Shown piece after piece: positions 15,570 through 24,323 of a stretch of DNA of 64,000 nt (its first letter is position 1; each line of letters starts with the position of its first letter). The position numbers and the translations under genes are program-made. This DNA comes from Microbacterium marinum (GTDB lineage: Bacteria; Actinomycetota; Actinomycetes; Actinomycetales; Microbacteriaceae), in the NCBI RefSeq assembly GCF_014204835.1, contig NZ_JACHMD010000001.1, positions 620,001 through 684,000 of the forward strand. The letters run 5' to 3'. The notes below the pieces were generated by a model. It saw nothing but the letters and a program-made list of their open reading frames with translations. It was not told the origin of the DNA and ran no database searches.

Positions 15570-17320
15570 CACTCCACCTCGTGTCCCAGGTCGGGGCGCG
15601 CGAGGAAGCGCGCCGTCGGATCGGCGGTCTCTTCGAGTTCGACGATGACCATCTGGTTCGCCCCGGCGCGCGTCACCGGGCCCGGGACGTAGAGCGTGCG
15701 CTGCGGGCCGCGTCGCCAGTACCGTCCGAGGAAGAAGCCGTTGACCCACGCGTAGCCCTTGCCCCACCCGCGGGTGTCGAGGAACAGATCGGCGGATGCC
15801 GCCAGCTCGAAGGCGCCGCGGAGCCCGACCGGGCCCACGGCGGGGCCGTCCAGCGGGTTCGCGTCCGCGGCGGTGACGGCGACCGCCAGGGCGGGGACGT
15901 CGATCGTCCGCACCTGCCACGGGCCGGTGACGGGTGCGCCGTCGAGCTGCACGTCGCCGATGAGGCCCTTCGGTTCGCCGATCTTCGTGTCGTAGTTGAC
16001 GCGCCCGGTCTCCTCGACCAGCAGGCTGAGCTCGCCGCCGGCGGGGACGACGAGGGTGTCGTCGCCGAGCGTCCGCTGCAGCCGGCCGACGAGGTTTCCG
16101 TCCCGCCGCACCCAGGCGTGATCGCGCACCTCGGCGCGCAGGACCGCAGGGCGGTCGAGCGGCGCGTCGACGCGGTACTCGACGAGGACCACGTCGGCTC
16201 CGAGCTCGTCCATCGTCGGCGGCGCCGCGAACTCCTCGCGGCTCGTGGCGACGAGGTCGAGGGGCGACGCCACGGCCTCGAGCCGCACTGTCGGGGTCGG
16301 TGCGTCGACCGGCTCGGGCAGGGGCTCGTCGGGCACCGGGGCGTGCTTCGCGATGACGTCGCGGAAGGCTCGGAACTTCTCGGTGATGTCGCCCGCCTCC
16401 GAGATGGGTGAGTCGTAGTCGTAGCTCGTGACCATGGGCAGGTACCGGCCGGAGTCGTTGGCGCCCGCGGTCAGCCCGAAGTTCGTTCCGCCGTGGACCA
16501 TGTAGATGTTCACGGATGCACCGGCGGCCAGGAGGCGGTCGAGGTCGGCGGCGGAGTCGGCGAAGGTCGTGGTGTGGTGCTTCTCGCCCCAGTGGTCGAA
16601 CCAGCCGCACCAGAACTCCATGCACATCAGCGGCCCGGTCGGCTGGTGCTCGCGCAGCACGGCGAGCCGTTCGTCGATGCGTCCGCCGAACGAGCCGGTC
16701 TTGTGGAGCCCTTCGTGCGCACCGCCTTCCAGCATGTGGGGGATGGGCTGGTCGACCTGCGTCAGCGGGACCGTGATGCCGCCGGCGCGGGTGACGCGGA
16801 TGAGTTCGGCGAGGTAGTCCTTGTCCGATCCGTAGGCGCCGTACTCGTTCTCGATCTGCACGAGGATGACCGAGCCGCCGGCGTCGATCTGTCGGGGCGC
16901 GACGATCGCGTTGACCTTCTCGAGGTACGAGGTCACCGCTTCGAGATAGCGCGGGTCGGAGCTGCGCAGCCGCAGGTCGCGGTCGGAGGTCAGCCAGGTC
17001 GGCAGGCCGCCGCCGTGCCATTCGGCGCACACGTACGGGCCGGGACGGACGATCGCGTGCATCCCCTCTTCCGCGACGATGTCGAGGAAGCGGCCGAGGT
17101 CGAGCGCGCCGGTGGCATCCCATTGTCCCTGGACGGGCTCGTGTGCGTTCCACATGACGTAGGTCTCGATCGCGTTCAGCCCCATGAGCCGCGCTTTGCG
17201 GATCCGGTCGCGCCAGAGGTCGGGGTGTACGCGGGGGTAATGCAGGGCGCCGGAGATGATCCGGTGCGGCTGACCGTCGAGGAGGAAGTCGGTCTCGCCG
17301 ATGGCGAAGCGGGAAGTCAC
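15569..17320 (-). CDS. GH35 beta-galactosidase
   Basis: 583 residues, cytoplasmic. Canonical GH35 features: ISGALHYPRVHPDLWRDRI, YVMWNAHEPVQGQWD, QIENEYGAYGSDKDYL with acid/base Glu159, and MEFWCGWFDHWG with nucleophile Glu235, then C-terminal jelly-roll domains ending YVPGPVTRAGANQMVIVEL. It would remove terminal beta-galactose from galactan or arabinogalactan side-chain fragments. Start chosen at GTG 17,320 because TAGGGT lies seven bases upstream (leaderless pattern); GTG 17,329 in the same frame is the alternative. Followed by the serine hydrolase with 1-nt overlap. Confidence 0.92.
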   Translation of the reverse strand: MTSRFAIGETDFLLDGQPHRIISGALHYPRVHPDLWRDRIRKARLMGLNAIETYVMWNAHEPVQGQWDATGALDLGRFLDIVAEEGMHAIVRPGPYVCAEWHGGGLPTWLTSDRDLRLRSSDPRYLEAVTSYLEKVNAIVAPRQIDAGGSVILVQIENEYGAYGSDKDYLAELIRVTRAGGITVPLTQVDQPIPHMLEGGAHEGLHKTGSFGGRIDERLAVLREHQPTGPLMCMEFWCGWFDHWGEKHHTTTFADSAADLDRLLAAGASVNIYMVHGGTNFGLTAGANDSGRYLPMVTSYDYDSPISEAGDITEKFRAFRDVIAKHAPVPDEPLPEPVDAPTPTVRLEAVASPLDLVATSREEFAAPPTMDELGADVVLVEYRVDAPLDRPAVLRAEVRDHAWVRRDGNLVGRLQRTLGDDTLVVPAGGELSLLVEETGRVNYDTKIGEPKGLIGDVQLDGAPVTGPWQVRTIDVPALAVAVTAADANPLDGPAVGPVGLRGAFELAASADLFLDTRGWGKGYAWVNGFFLGRYWRRGPQRTLYVPGPVTRAGANQMVIVELEETADPTARFLARPDLGHEVE

Positions 17321-17351
17321 CCGCCCCACCCTAGCGAGATCCTAAGCCACC

Positions 17352-17365
17352 GGGAAGCGCTTTCC
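17352..17365. promoter_or_regulatory. Operator GGGAAGCGCTTTCC (regulon site 3)
   Basis: One mismatch from the perfect palindrome. It lies 32 bases upstream of the GH35 start, over the expected -35 region of the leaderless promoter. The 93-bp gap also forms the 3' side of the uronate operon; no terminator hairpin with a T-run is seen. Confidence 0.65.
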
Positions 17366-17413
17366 GAACCGGATGCCGCGACGATGCGACCCGCATGCCC
17401 CGTTCCGGCCCCG

Positions 17414-18862
17414 TCAGACCGACGGCACCCGCAGCACACCGTTCCGGCGGTGCGGGAGTGCGGTGAGCGCCTCGTTCCGAAGGGGTGCCGGCAGCAGGGC
17501 CTCCGGCGCGTCCTGGTACACGACGGGGCGGAGGAAGCGACGGATCGCCGTCGCGCCCACGGAGGTGTGGAGCGACGTCGTCGCCGGCCACGGCCCGCCG
17601 TGCTGCTGCGACCACGTCACTGCGACCCCGGTCGGCCAGCCGGCGAACAGGACGCGCCCCGCCCGATCCTGGAGGAGCTCGAGCGTCCGCGTCACGTCCT
17701 CATCCGCCTCGCTGTGCAGAGTCGCGGTGAGGCTCCCGGGCACGGCGGCGAGGGCGGCGTGGAGGTCAGCGCCGTCGGTGTAGCGCACGAGCAGCGTCAC
17801 CGGGCCGAAGACCTCCTCGGCCAGCACGTCCGGCCGGGCGGCGACGGCCGCGGCATCCGTCGTCAGCACCACCGGCCGAGCCCCGTCGGTCGTCTCGGCG
17901 CCGTGCGCGAGGATCTCGACCGACGAGTCGGCCAGCAGGCTCCGGATGCCGTCGGGGAACGCGGCCGTGATGCGATCGGTGAGCAGCGGTCCGCCGGGAG
18001 CGGTCGGAACCGCGTCCGCCACCGCGTCCTCGATACCCCCGCCGGCAGGGATGAACACAACGCCCGGCTTGGTGCAGAACTGTCCGGCGCCGAGGGTGAA
18101 GGACGCCACGAGCCCGGTGGCGAGGCCTTCGCCTCGCGCGGCGGCGGCCGCGGCGGTGATCACCACCGGATTGACGCTGCCCAGCTCGCCGTAGAACGGG
18201 ATCGGGTCGGGGCGCCGCGAGGCGAGGTCGAACAGGGCGCGCCCGCCCGAGAGCGATCCGGTGAACCCGGCGGCCTGCACGGTGGGATGGCCGACGAGGG
18301 CGTTGCCCGCCTCCCGCCCTTCGATGAGCGCGAGGGAGCCCTCCGGCGCGCCCGCGGCGGTCAGCGCCTCCGCCGCGATCACCGCTGTCCGGCGGGACAG
18401 CTCCACATGCCCCGAATGCGCCTTGACGATGACCGGGTTGCCGGCGGCGAGAGCCGACGCGGTGTCACCGCCGCAGACCGAGAACGCGAACGGGAAGTTC
18501 GACGCCGAGAAGACGGCGACCGGGCCCACTCCCACGAGCAGGCGTCGCAGCTCGGGCCGGGGAGGCGTGGCATCCGGAGCCGCGTCGTCGACAGTGAGCT
18601 CGAGATACGAACCCTCGCGGACGACCGCGGCGAACAGACGGAGCTGCCCCGTCGTGCGACCGACCTCGCCGCGCAGACGCGTGACGCCCAGCCGGGTCTC
18701 GCGGTCGGCGATCTCGACGAGTTCGTCGGCATGCGCGTCGAGCGCGTCGGCGACGGCGCCCAGCCAGGCCGCGCGATCATCCGCCGACGAGGAGCGCCAG
18801 ATCGGGGCGGCGGCCGCGGCGGCCTCCGTCAGTCGGTTCAGTTCTTCGAGCGAGGTGGTCAT
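17414..18862 (-). CDS. 2-oxoglutarate semialdehyde (2,5-dioxovalerate) dehydrogenase
   Basis: 482 residues. An NAD(P)-dependent aldehyde dehydrogenase with GFTGSLSGG (residues 199-207), general base Glu226 in YGELGSVNP and catalytic Cys263 in GAGQFCTKPG. ELGSVNPV and FCTKPG are typical of the class III alpha-ketoglutaric semialdehyde dehydrogenases. It would oxidise the product of the upstream dehydratase to 2-oxoglutarate. Last gene of the five-gene uronate operon, 24 nt after the enolase-superfamily gene. Confidence 0.86.
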   Translation of the reverse strand: MTTSLEELNRLTEAAAAAAPIWRSSSADDRAAWLGAVADALDAHADELVEIADRETRLGVTRLRGEVGRTTGQLRLFAAVVREGSYLELTVDDAAPDATPPRPELRRLLVGVGPVAVFSASNFPFAFSVCGGDTASALAAGNPVIVKAHSGHVELSRRTAVIAAEALTAAGAPEGSLALIEGREAGNALVGHPTVQAAGFTGSLSGGRALFDLASRRPDPIPFYGELGSVNPVVITAAAAAARGEGLATGLVASFTLGAGQFCTKPGVVFIPAGGGIEDAVADAVPTAPGGPLLTDRITAAFPDGIRSLLADSSVEILAHGAETTDGARPVVLTTDAAAVAARPDVLAEEVFGPVTLLVRYTDGADLHAALAAVPGSLTATLHSEADEDVTRTLELLQDRAGRVLFAGWPTGVAVTWSQQHGGPWPATTSLHTSVGATAIRRFLRPVVYQDAPEALLPAPLRNEALTALPHRRNGVLRVPSV

Positions 18863-18886
18863 CGCCGTCCTTCCGGTGCGGTCTGA

Positions 18887-19960
18887 TCAGGTGAAGCGGA
18901 GCCCGAGGCCCCGGTGCGGGGTCTCGGTGAGCGAGCCGTCGGCGATGTCGACGGGAGAGGGGTCGAGCAGCGCGCCGAGTCCGCCGAAAGAGGCGTCCTC
19001 GATGTCCTCGACGAGCACGTCCTGTTCGAGGACCATCGCGAGCTGGCCCGACAGCTCGGGGAGCAGATGCGGATGGAGCTCCACCCCCGCCCGGTGCGCG
19101 TCCCCGGCGATCTCGAGGAACGGGGTGATCCCGCCCACGCGGACCACGTTCGGCTGAACGATGGCCGCAGCGCCCGAGCGCACGAAGTCATCGAACCGGA
19201 ACCGCGTGTGGAGGTTCTCTCCGAGCGCGATCGGGACACCGCAGCCGCCGCGAAGGCGTCGTGCGAGCTCGGCGTGGCTGGCCAGGTCGTCGGCGCGCAA
19301 GGGCTCTTCGATCCACGCGATGCCGCTGCCGGCGAGTGCTTCCACCGCGCCCGTCGCGCGATCGAGGTCCCAGCGCTGGTTGGCGTCGATCATCAGCGCC
19401 CGGTTCGGTCCGATGACATCGCGCACCGCGGCAACGCGCTCGATGTCGCGCGCCAGGTCGGGGCTGCCGACCTTCATCTTCACGGCGTCGAAACCCGCAT
19501 CCACCCAGCGCTGCGCCTGCGCGAGCAGGTCGTCGAGCTCGTAGTGCAGGTTGATGCCGCTGCCGTAGGAGCGTGCCACGCTGCGGCGTCTGCCGAGCAG
19601 GTCGGCGATCGACGCGTCGGCGCCGCGCGCCGCGGCATCCCACAGCGCGAGGTCGAGTCCGGCCATGGCGATCGTCGTCAGACCGCCACCGCCCGCCTCG
19701 TGGAGGTGGCGCCAGAGCTGCGGCCACAGGTCGCGTGGCTCGACCGTTCGCCCCACCGCGAAGGCCGGGATGTCATGCTGCAGCAGCGCCAGCACCGCCT
19801 CGGCGCCGATCTGCGGTGTCCACGAGAAGCCCCACCCCTCGGCGCCGTCCGAGCGCACCACGTGGGTCGCGATGACGCCGACCGAGGTGACGTCCGCGGC
19901 CCACGGGCGCGTCAACGGCACCCGGATCAGGCGGGCGTCGAACGAGGCGATCGTCGTCAC
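18887..19960 (-). CDS. Enolase-superfamily sugar-acid dehydratase
   Basis: 357 residues from a GTG that overlaps the upstream stop (GTGA). Muconate/mandelate-type barrel: Lys161/Lys163 in AVKMKVGSP, metal ligands Asp192 (MIDANQRW), Glu218 (WIEEPL) and Glu248 (GENLHTRF), and histidines at 296 and 298 in VELHPHLLPEL. Context between 5-dehydro-4-deoxyglucarate dehydratase and the semialdehyde dehydrogenase makes galactarate, glucarate or a lactone derivative the likely substrate; exact specificity cannot be read from the sequence. Confidence 0.82.
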   Translation of the reverse strand: MTTIASFDARLIRVPLTRPWAADVTSVGVIATHVVRSDGAEGWGFSWTPQIGAEAVLALLQHDIPAFAVGRTVEPRDLWPQLWRHLHEAGGGGLTTIAMAGLDLALWDAAARGADASIADLLGRRRSVARSYGSGINLHYELDDLLAQAQRWVDAGFDAVKMKVGSPDLARDIERVAAVRDVIGPNRALMIDANQRWDLDRATGAVEALAGSGIAWIEEPLRADDLASHAELARRLRGGCGVPIALGENLHTRFRFDDFVRSGAAAIVQPNVVRVGGITPFLEIAGDAHRAGVELHPHLLPELSGQLAMVLEQDVLVEDIEDASFGGLGALLDPSPVDIADGSLTETPHRGLGLRFT

Positions 19961-20856
19961 AGCAGTGCGCGACCCGCGGCGAGGATCTCGCCGAGGCGCT
20001 CCTCCTGGGAGGGCGTCGGGTCGACGAGCGGAGCGCGAACGGAGCCCACCGGCATCCCCTCCAGCCGCAGGCCCGCCTTGATCAGCGAGACGCCGAAGCC
20101 GGGCGCCTCGTCGCGGAGCGCGACGAGCGGTGCGTAGAAGCCGTCGAGGATCGCCATCCGGCGCGCCTCGTCGCCGTCGACGTACGCGCGGTAGTACGCG
20201 TTCGCGACGTCGGGGATCATCGCGAAGGCGGCCGACGAGTACAGCGGCACGCCGATGCCCCGGTACGCGCCCTGCGTCAGCTCGGCGGTCAGCAGGCCGT
20301 TGAAGAACGCGAAGTCCTCCCGTCCGGTCTGCGCGACCGCGCGGACGATCAGCTGCGTCGCCCCGATGTCGCCCAGCCCGTCCTTGAACCCGACCACGCG
20401 CGGGTTCCCCGCGAGCTCGCGCATCGTCGCGGGGGCGAAGACGGCGTTGGCGCGGTGATAGACGATGACCGGCAGGTCGGATGCCGCGGCGATCGCCTCG
20501 ACGTAGGCGACGAGGCCCGCCTGGGGCGCGCCGACCAGGTACGGCGGCATCACGAGGAGCGCGTCGGCACCGGCATCCGCCGCCGAGCGCGCCGTGTCGA
20601 TGGCATGGCCGAGGGGTCCGCCGGCGCCCGCGACGACGGGCACGCGCCCGGCGACCGTGTCGACGGCGGTGCGGACGACGAGCGCAGACTCCGCGGCGGA
20701 GAGCGCGTGGTACTCGCCGGTGCCGCAGGCGGGGAACACGCCACCCGCGCCGGCCGCGACACCGGCGGCGACGTGCTGCTGCAGCAGGTCGACGTCGACG
20801 GTTCCCGACCCGTCGAAGGTGGTGACGGGGAAGAAGAGGATGCCGTCGAAGTTCAT
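19957..20856 (-). CDS. kdgD: 5-dehydro-4-deoxyglucarate dehydratase
   Basis: 299 residues from MNFDGILFFPVTTFD with AAAGGA ten bases upstream. A DapA-superfamily barrel with Schiff-base Lys158 (GFKDGLGD), Tyr133 (VIVYHRANAVF) and FPACGTGEYHAL, the KDGDH signature. It dehydrates and decarboxylates 5-keto-4-deoxy-D-glucarate to 2-oxoglutarate semialdehyde, the substrate of the downstream dehydrogenase. It overlaps both neighbours by 4 nt. Confidence 0.88.
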   Translation of the reverse strand: MNFDGILFFPVTTFDGSGTVDVDLLQQHVAAGVAAGAGGVFPACGTGEYHALSAAESALVVRTAVDTVAGRVPVVAGAGGPLGHAIDTARSAADAGADALLVMPPYLVGAPQAGLVAYVEAIAAASDLPVIVYHRANAVFAPATMRELAGNPRVVGFKDGLGDIGATQLIVRAVAQTGREDFAFFNGLLTAELTQGAYRGIGVPLYSSAAFAMIPDVANAYYRAYVDGDEARRMAILDGFYAPLVALRDEAPGFGVSLIKAGLRLEGMPVGSVRAPLVDPTPSQEERLGEILAAGRALL

Positions 20857-21815
20857 ACCGGCACGTCCTTTCGATCGGCGGCGGCGGTCGCCGGGAGAGG
20901 GGCGGATGCCGCGGCGGCCACGTCGGGGAGCTGGTCGCGCCAGCGGTAGGCGGGGCGCCATCCCAGCACGCGTGCCGCCTTGGCGGTGGAGAAAGCGGGG
21001 GAGGTGCCGGTGAGGGCGGCCGCCGGCGCCTCCGACCCCGGGACGAACCGGGGAAGCAGCTCGGCGAGCGGACGCGTTGCGAGTGCGTCGTCGGCGCCGA
21101 CGAAGAAGGTCTCGCCGTTTCGGATGTCGGGGAGCGCGGCGAGGAGGGTGTCAGCGAAGGCCGTGACGTCACGCGCGTCGACGTAGTTGAACAGCGCGGG
21201 CGCGGACAGCGCCGGGTCGGCGAGTCGCTCGCGGACGGTGTGGCCCTGCTGGGTCGGAACCCCCGCCCACTCCTCCGGGGCGATCACGTAACAGGGACGG
21301 AAGGCGGCGTAGCGGACGGCGTCGCCGGTGCGCGCCTGCAGCATCGCGAGGGTCTGCTCGATCATGAGCTTCGACAGGGCGTAGGCGTTCCACGGACGAG
21401 GCGCGGTCTCCTCGTCGAGCGGGAACCGTTCCGGCAGCCAGCCGCTCGGGTTCCCGTACCCGAGGACGGTGGGGCTGGATGCCGCCACGATGCGTCCGAT
21501 CCCCGCCCGGATCGCGCCGTCGAGCACAGAGACGGCCAGTCCCGTGTTGGTGCGCATGATGACGTCTTCGGGAGCGCTGAAGGGCACCGCGATCGCGGCG
21601 AGATGGATGAGCGCGTCGACACGGGCAGCGGCGAGGGCGTTCGCCGTGGCATCCGCATCGAGGAGGTCGATGGCGACCTGCTCGACGCCGTCGACGTCGA
21701 GCGCTGCGGCCCGCGCGCGGTCGAGGGAGATGACGTCGTGGCCGCGCGCCGCGAGACCCGAGACGAGGGTGCGTCCCAGGCGTCCGGCTCCGCCGGTGAC
21801 GGCGATGCGGGTCAC
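20853..21815 (-). CDS. NAD-dependent epimerase/dehydratase-family oxidoreductase, candidate uronate dehydrogenase
   Basis: 320 residues from a GTG overlapping the previous stop. Extended SDR: Rossmann VTGGAGRLGRTL, ASSPTVLGYGNPSGW around the catalytic Ser, and NAYALSKLMIE giving the YxxxK pair. Uronate dehydrogenases belong to this fold and produce the aldarolactone needed at this pathway step, so oxidation of galacturonate to galactaro-lactone is the best guess. It is about 55 residues longer than characterised uronate dehydrogenases; a sugar epimerase role is the alternative. Confidence 0.7.
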   Translation of the reverse strand: MTRIAVTGGAGRLGRTLVSGLAARGHDVISLDRARAAALDVDGVEQVAIDLLDADATANALAAARVDALIHLAAIAVPFSAPEDVIMRTNTGLAVSVLDGAIRAGIGRIVAASSPTVLGYGNPSGWLPERFPLDEETAPRPWNAYALSKLMIEQTLAMLQARTGDAVRYAAFRPCYVIAPEEWAGVPTQQGHTVRERLADPALSAPALFNYVDARDVTAFADTLLAALPDIRNGETFFVGADDALATRPLAELLPRFVPGSEAPAAALTGTSPAFSTAKAARVLGWRPAYRWRDQLPDVAAAASAPLPATAAADRKDVPV

Positions 21816-23146
21816 GAATCGCTCGCGAGCATCTTCACGCCGAGGTCGGCGACGCGGATCGCGGAGCCGGTGGCGAGCGACTGGTTGCCGGCGATGCCGA
21901 CGGCGATCGATCGCACCCCGTCGGTCCAGTCGGCAGGCCGGCCGAGCGGGTCGTTCACCGGCCCGGCGAAGACATCGTCGAGGAGGAGGACGTCGCCCCC
22001 GCCGTGCGCTTCGCCGCCGCCTTCGATGGGGATCTCCACGGCCTCGCTCCAGTGCCGCTGCAGCACGAGGCGGTCGCCGACCGGCCGGATGCTCGACGTG
22101 TCACCGGCGTCGGTGGCGCTGGGGTCGACGACCGGATGGAGTCCGTCGCCGATGAGGACGGCGCCGCGTTCGACGACGTCGAGCTCGACCCGGCCCTCGG
22201 TGCCGTTGACGGCGACGCGATAGCCCTCCCACGGAGCGTGCGCGTTCAACGAGTACGACAGGGTCGCGCCGCCGGAGTAGTCGACGATCAGGGCGAGGTT
22301 GTCCTCGATGCTGATGCCCTCGCCGAACACGTCGCGATCGCGCAGGTAGCCGTCGTGCCCCTCAGCGTCGAGGTACAGGGCGGTGAGCCTCGCGTCGCCG
22401 CGGAGGTCGAGCTCGAACGGGTCGCGCTCGCCGTCGTGGGTCCCGCGCGCGGGGCGGTCAACGAGGCCGCGAGCCGAGGCGTTCTCGGCGCCATAGAAGC
22501 GCAGGCCACCCGACGCGAAGACGCGCTGGGGGCGCTGGCCGATCCACCAGTTCACGAGGTCGAAGTGGTGGCTCGACTTGTGGACGAGGAGGCCGCCGGA
22601 GTGCTCCTTCTCGCGGTGCCAGCGGCGGAAGTAGTCGGCTCCGTGGTGGGTGTCGAGCAGCCACGTGAACTCGACGGAGGTGACCTGCCCGATGTGCCCC
22701 TCGGCGATCACCTGGCGGAGTGTGCTGTTGCGCGGCGCGTACCGGTAGTTGAAGGTCAGGACCACCTCGCGCCCGGTCTGGGCCACGGCGGCTTCGATCG
22801 CGGCGGCCTTCTCGGCGTCGATCGTGAGCGGCTTTTCGACCACGACGTCGGCTCCGGCGTGCAGTGCGCGCACGATCATCTCGGCGTGGGTGTCGTCGCG
22901 CGAGCAGATGATGACGCGGTCGATCTTCTCGTCGGCGATGAGCTGCTCGAGCTGATCGGGGGTGAAGACCGCGGGGGCGGGCAGTCCCCGCGAGACGACG
23001 AGATCGACGTACACCTGGGCGCGCACGGGGTTGGGCTCGCAGATCGCGACGAGCTCGGCGCGTTCGGTGTAGGTCTCGCTGATCGCGTCGACGTACATCT
23101 GGGCGCGATGGCCTGCTCCGACGAGGGCGTAGCGCGTGCGCGACAT
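21812..23146 (-). CDS. Gfo/Idh/MocA-family oxidoreductase, first gene of uronate operon
   Basis: 444 residues. N-terminal Rossmann fold (YALVGAGHRAQMYVDAI), the EKP motif in VVVEKPLTID, and a C-terminal beta-sheet domain with GGLLVHKSSHHFDLVNWWIG, where histidines fit the usual active site. Such enzymes oxidise sugars or sugar acids, or cleave glycosides by transient oxidation. The ATG follows GAAAGG by six bases. Substrate unknown; operon context suggests an uronide. Preceded by TACAGT and the GGAAACGTTTTCTC operator. Confidence 0.85.
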   Translation of the reverse strand: MSRTRYALVGAGHRAQMYVDAISETYTERAELVAICEPNPVRAQVYVDLVVSRGLPAPAVFTPDQLEQLIADEKIDRVIICSRDDTHAEMIVRALHAGADVVVEKPLTIDAEKAAAIEAAVAQTGREVVLTFNYRYAPRNSTLRQVIAEGHIGQVTSVEFTWLLDTHHGADYFRRWHREKEHSGGLLVHKSSHHFDLVNWWIGQRPQRVFASGGLRFYGAENASARGLVDRPARGTHDGERDPFELDLRGDARLTALYLDAEGHDGYLRDRDVFGEGISIEDNLALIVDYSGGATLSYSLNAHAPWEGYRVAVNGTEGRVELDVVERGAVLIGDGLHPVVDPSATDAGDTSSIRPVGDRLVLQRHWSEAVEIPIEGGGEAHGGGDVLLLDDVFAGPVNDPLGRPADWTDGVRSIAVGIAGNQSLATGSAIRVADLGVKMLASDS

Positions 23147-23170
23147 GGGGGACCTTTCACGAGCGGGTCA

Positions 23171-23184
23171 GGAAACGTTTTCTC
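23171..23184. promoter_or_regulatory. Operator GGAAACGTTTTCTC of the uronate operon
   Basis: The AAACGTTT core is a perfect LacI-type palindrome. On the minus strand it follows the -10 candidate TACAGT and precedes the Gfo/Idh ribosome site. A near-identical site lies at 24,294 on the other side of the LacI gene. Confidence 0.7.
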
Positions 23185-23236
23185 GGGTGTGGCGACTGTA
23201 GCACGCCGTCGCCGGAGGCGGCGATCGCGTGACGGG

Positions 23237-24235
23237 TCAGGACGGGCGCGGCCCGGTGCTGCCGCGCACGACGAGCGCGGGATCGCGCACCGTCGAAGTC
23301 GCGGCATCCCGCCCCTCGAGCAGCGCGCTCATCGCCTGCCAGGCCTCCTGGCCCAGCTCGAGCCCGGGCACCGCCGCCGTCGTCAATGGCGGAGTCGTGT
23401 AGCGGGCGAACGGGATGTCGTCGAACCCGGCGATCGACAGGTCTTCGGGCACACGGATGCCGCGATCGCCGACAGCCGACAGCAGCCCCATCGCGACGAG
23501 GTCGTTGAAGGCCAGGACCGCGGTGACGTCCGCCGCCATCACCGCGTCGGCAGAGCCCGCGCCGCTGTCGAAGTCGACGCCGGAGGCGATCTCGATGATC
23601 TCGAGGTCGGGGTGCGCCGTGAGCGCCTCGTCGAGCGCGCTCCGTCGGGCCGCTCCTGACGCGCTGCCGACGACGCCGGCGAGGTACGCGACCCGCCGGT
23701 GACCCAGGTCGTAGACGTGCTGCACGAGCTGCGCCATCCCCACGCGGTAGTCCGCGGCGACGGTGGGTGTGGCCTCCTGGGGCGGCCGGTTCACCACCAC
23801 GACCGGCGACAGTGACGGCAGGAGCGCGGCGAGGTCGTCGGCAGGCATGCGCGGTGCGCAGAGGATCACGCCGTCGGTGCGGCGTCGGGTCGCCGTGGCG
23901 AGCGTCGCCTCCTCGGCGACCTGTTCGGCGGTGTCGGCGATGAGGACGTGGAAGCCGTCGTCGGATGCCGCGCGGCTGAGCCCGCGGAGGATGGACTGGA
24001 AGGTGGGGTTCGCGAGGTCGGGAATGACGACCGCGACCGTCTGGGTGCGTCCGAGCACCAGCGACCGGGCGAGCGGGTTGGCGCTGTAGCCGAGCTCCGC
24101 TGCGACCTCGCGCACCCGCTCGGCGAGTGCGGCGTCGACCGTCGGGTTGCCGTTCATGACCCTCGACACGGTCGAGAGGGACACGCCGGCGGTGCGAGCG
24201 ACCTGCGTGATGGTCGCGCGGGCGGACCGTGCCAT
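23237..24235 (-). CDS. LacI-family regulator of the uronate operon (probable)
   Basis: 332 residues from MARSARATITQVARTAGVS, with GGAG five bases before the ATG. Helix-turn-helix TITQVARTAGVSLSTVSRVMN and a full effector domain (TVAVVIPDLANPTFQSILRG, LSIAGFDDIPFARYTTPPLT). It lies between the uronate operon and the divergent M24 gene; both flanking promoters carry the same GAGAAAACGTTT palindrome, which is strong positional evidence that this protein binds there. Effector unknown, probably a uronate or lactone. Confidence 0.86.
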   Translation of the reverse strand: MARSARATITQVARTAGVSLSTVSRVMNGNPTVDAALAERVREVAAELGYSANPLARSLVLGRTQTVAVVIPDLANPTFQSILRGLSRAASDDGFHVLIADTAEQVAEEATLATATRRRTDGVILCAPRMPADDLAALLPSLSPVVVVNRPPQEATPTVAADYRVGMAQLVQHVYDLGHRRVAYLAGVVGSASGAARRSALDEALTAHPDLEIIEIASGVDFDSGAGSADAVMAADVTAVLAFNDLVAMGLLSAVGDRGIRVPEDLSIAGFDDIPFARYTTPPLTTAAVPGLELGQEAWQAMSALLEGRDAATSTVRDPALVVRGSTGPRPS

Positions 24236-24293
24236 GCGTGCTCCGCTCGTCGGGAGGGTCGCCGCTCGGCGGAGCGGCATGGGACATACTACC

Positions 24294-24307
24294 GAGAAAA
24301 CGTTTCA
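24294..24307. promoter_or_regulatory. Operator GAGAAAACGTTTCA, M24 gene / lacI divergent region
   Basis: Same palindrome as at 23,171, in inverse orientation. It follows a CATACT -10 candidate (24,285-24,290) for the M24 gene and lies 59 bases upstream of the LacI start, permitting autoregulation. Confidence 0.65.
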
Positions 24308-24323
24308 TCACCCCGGGAGCGCC

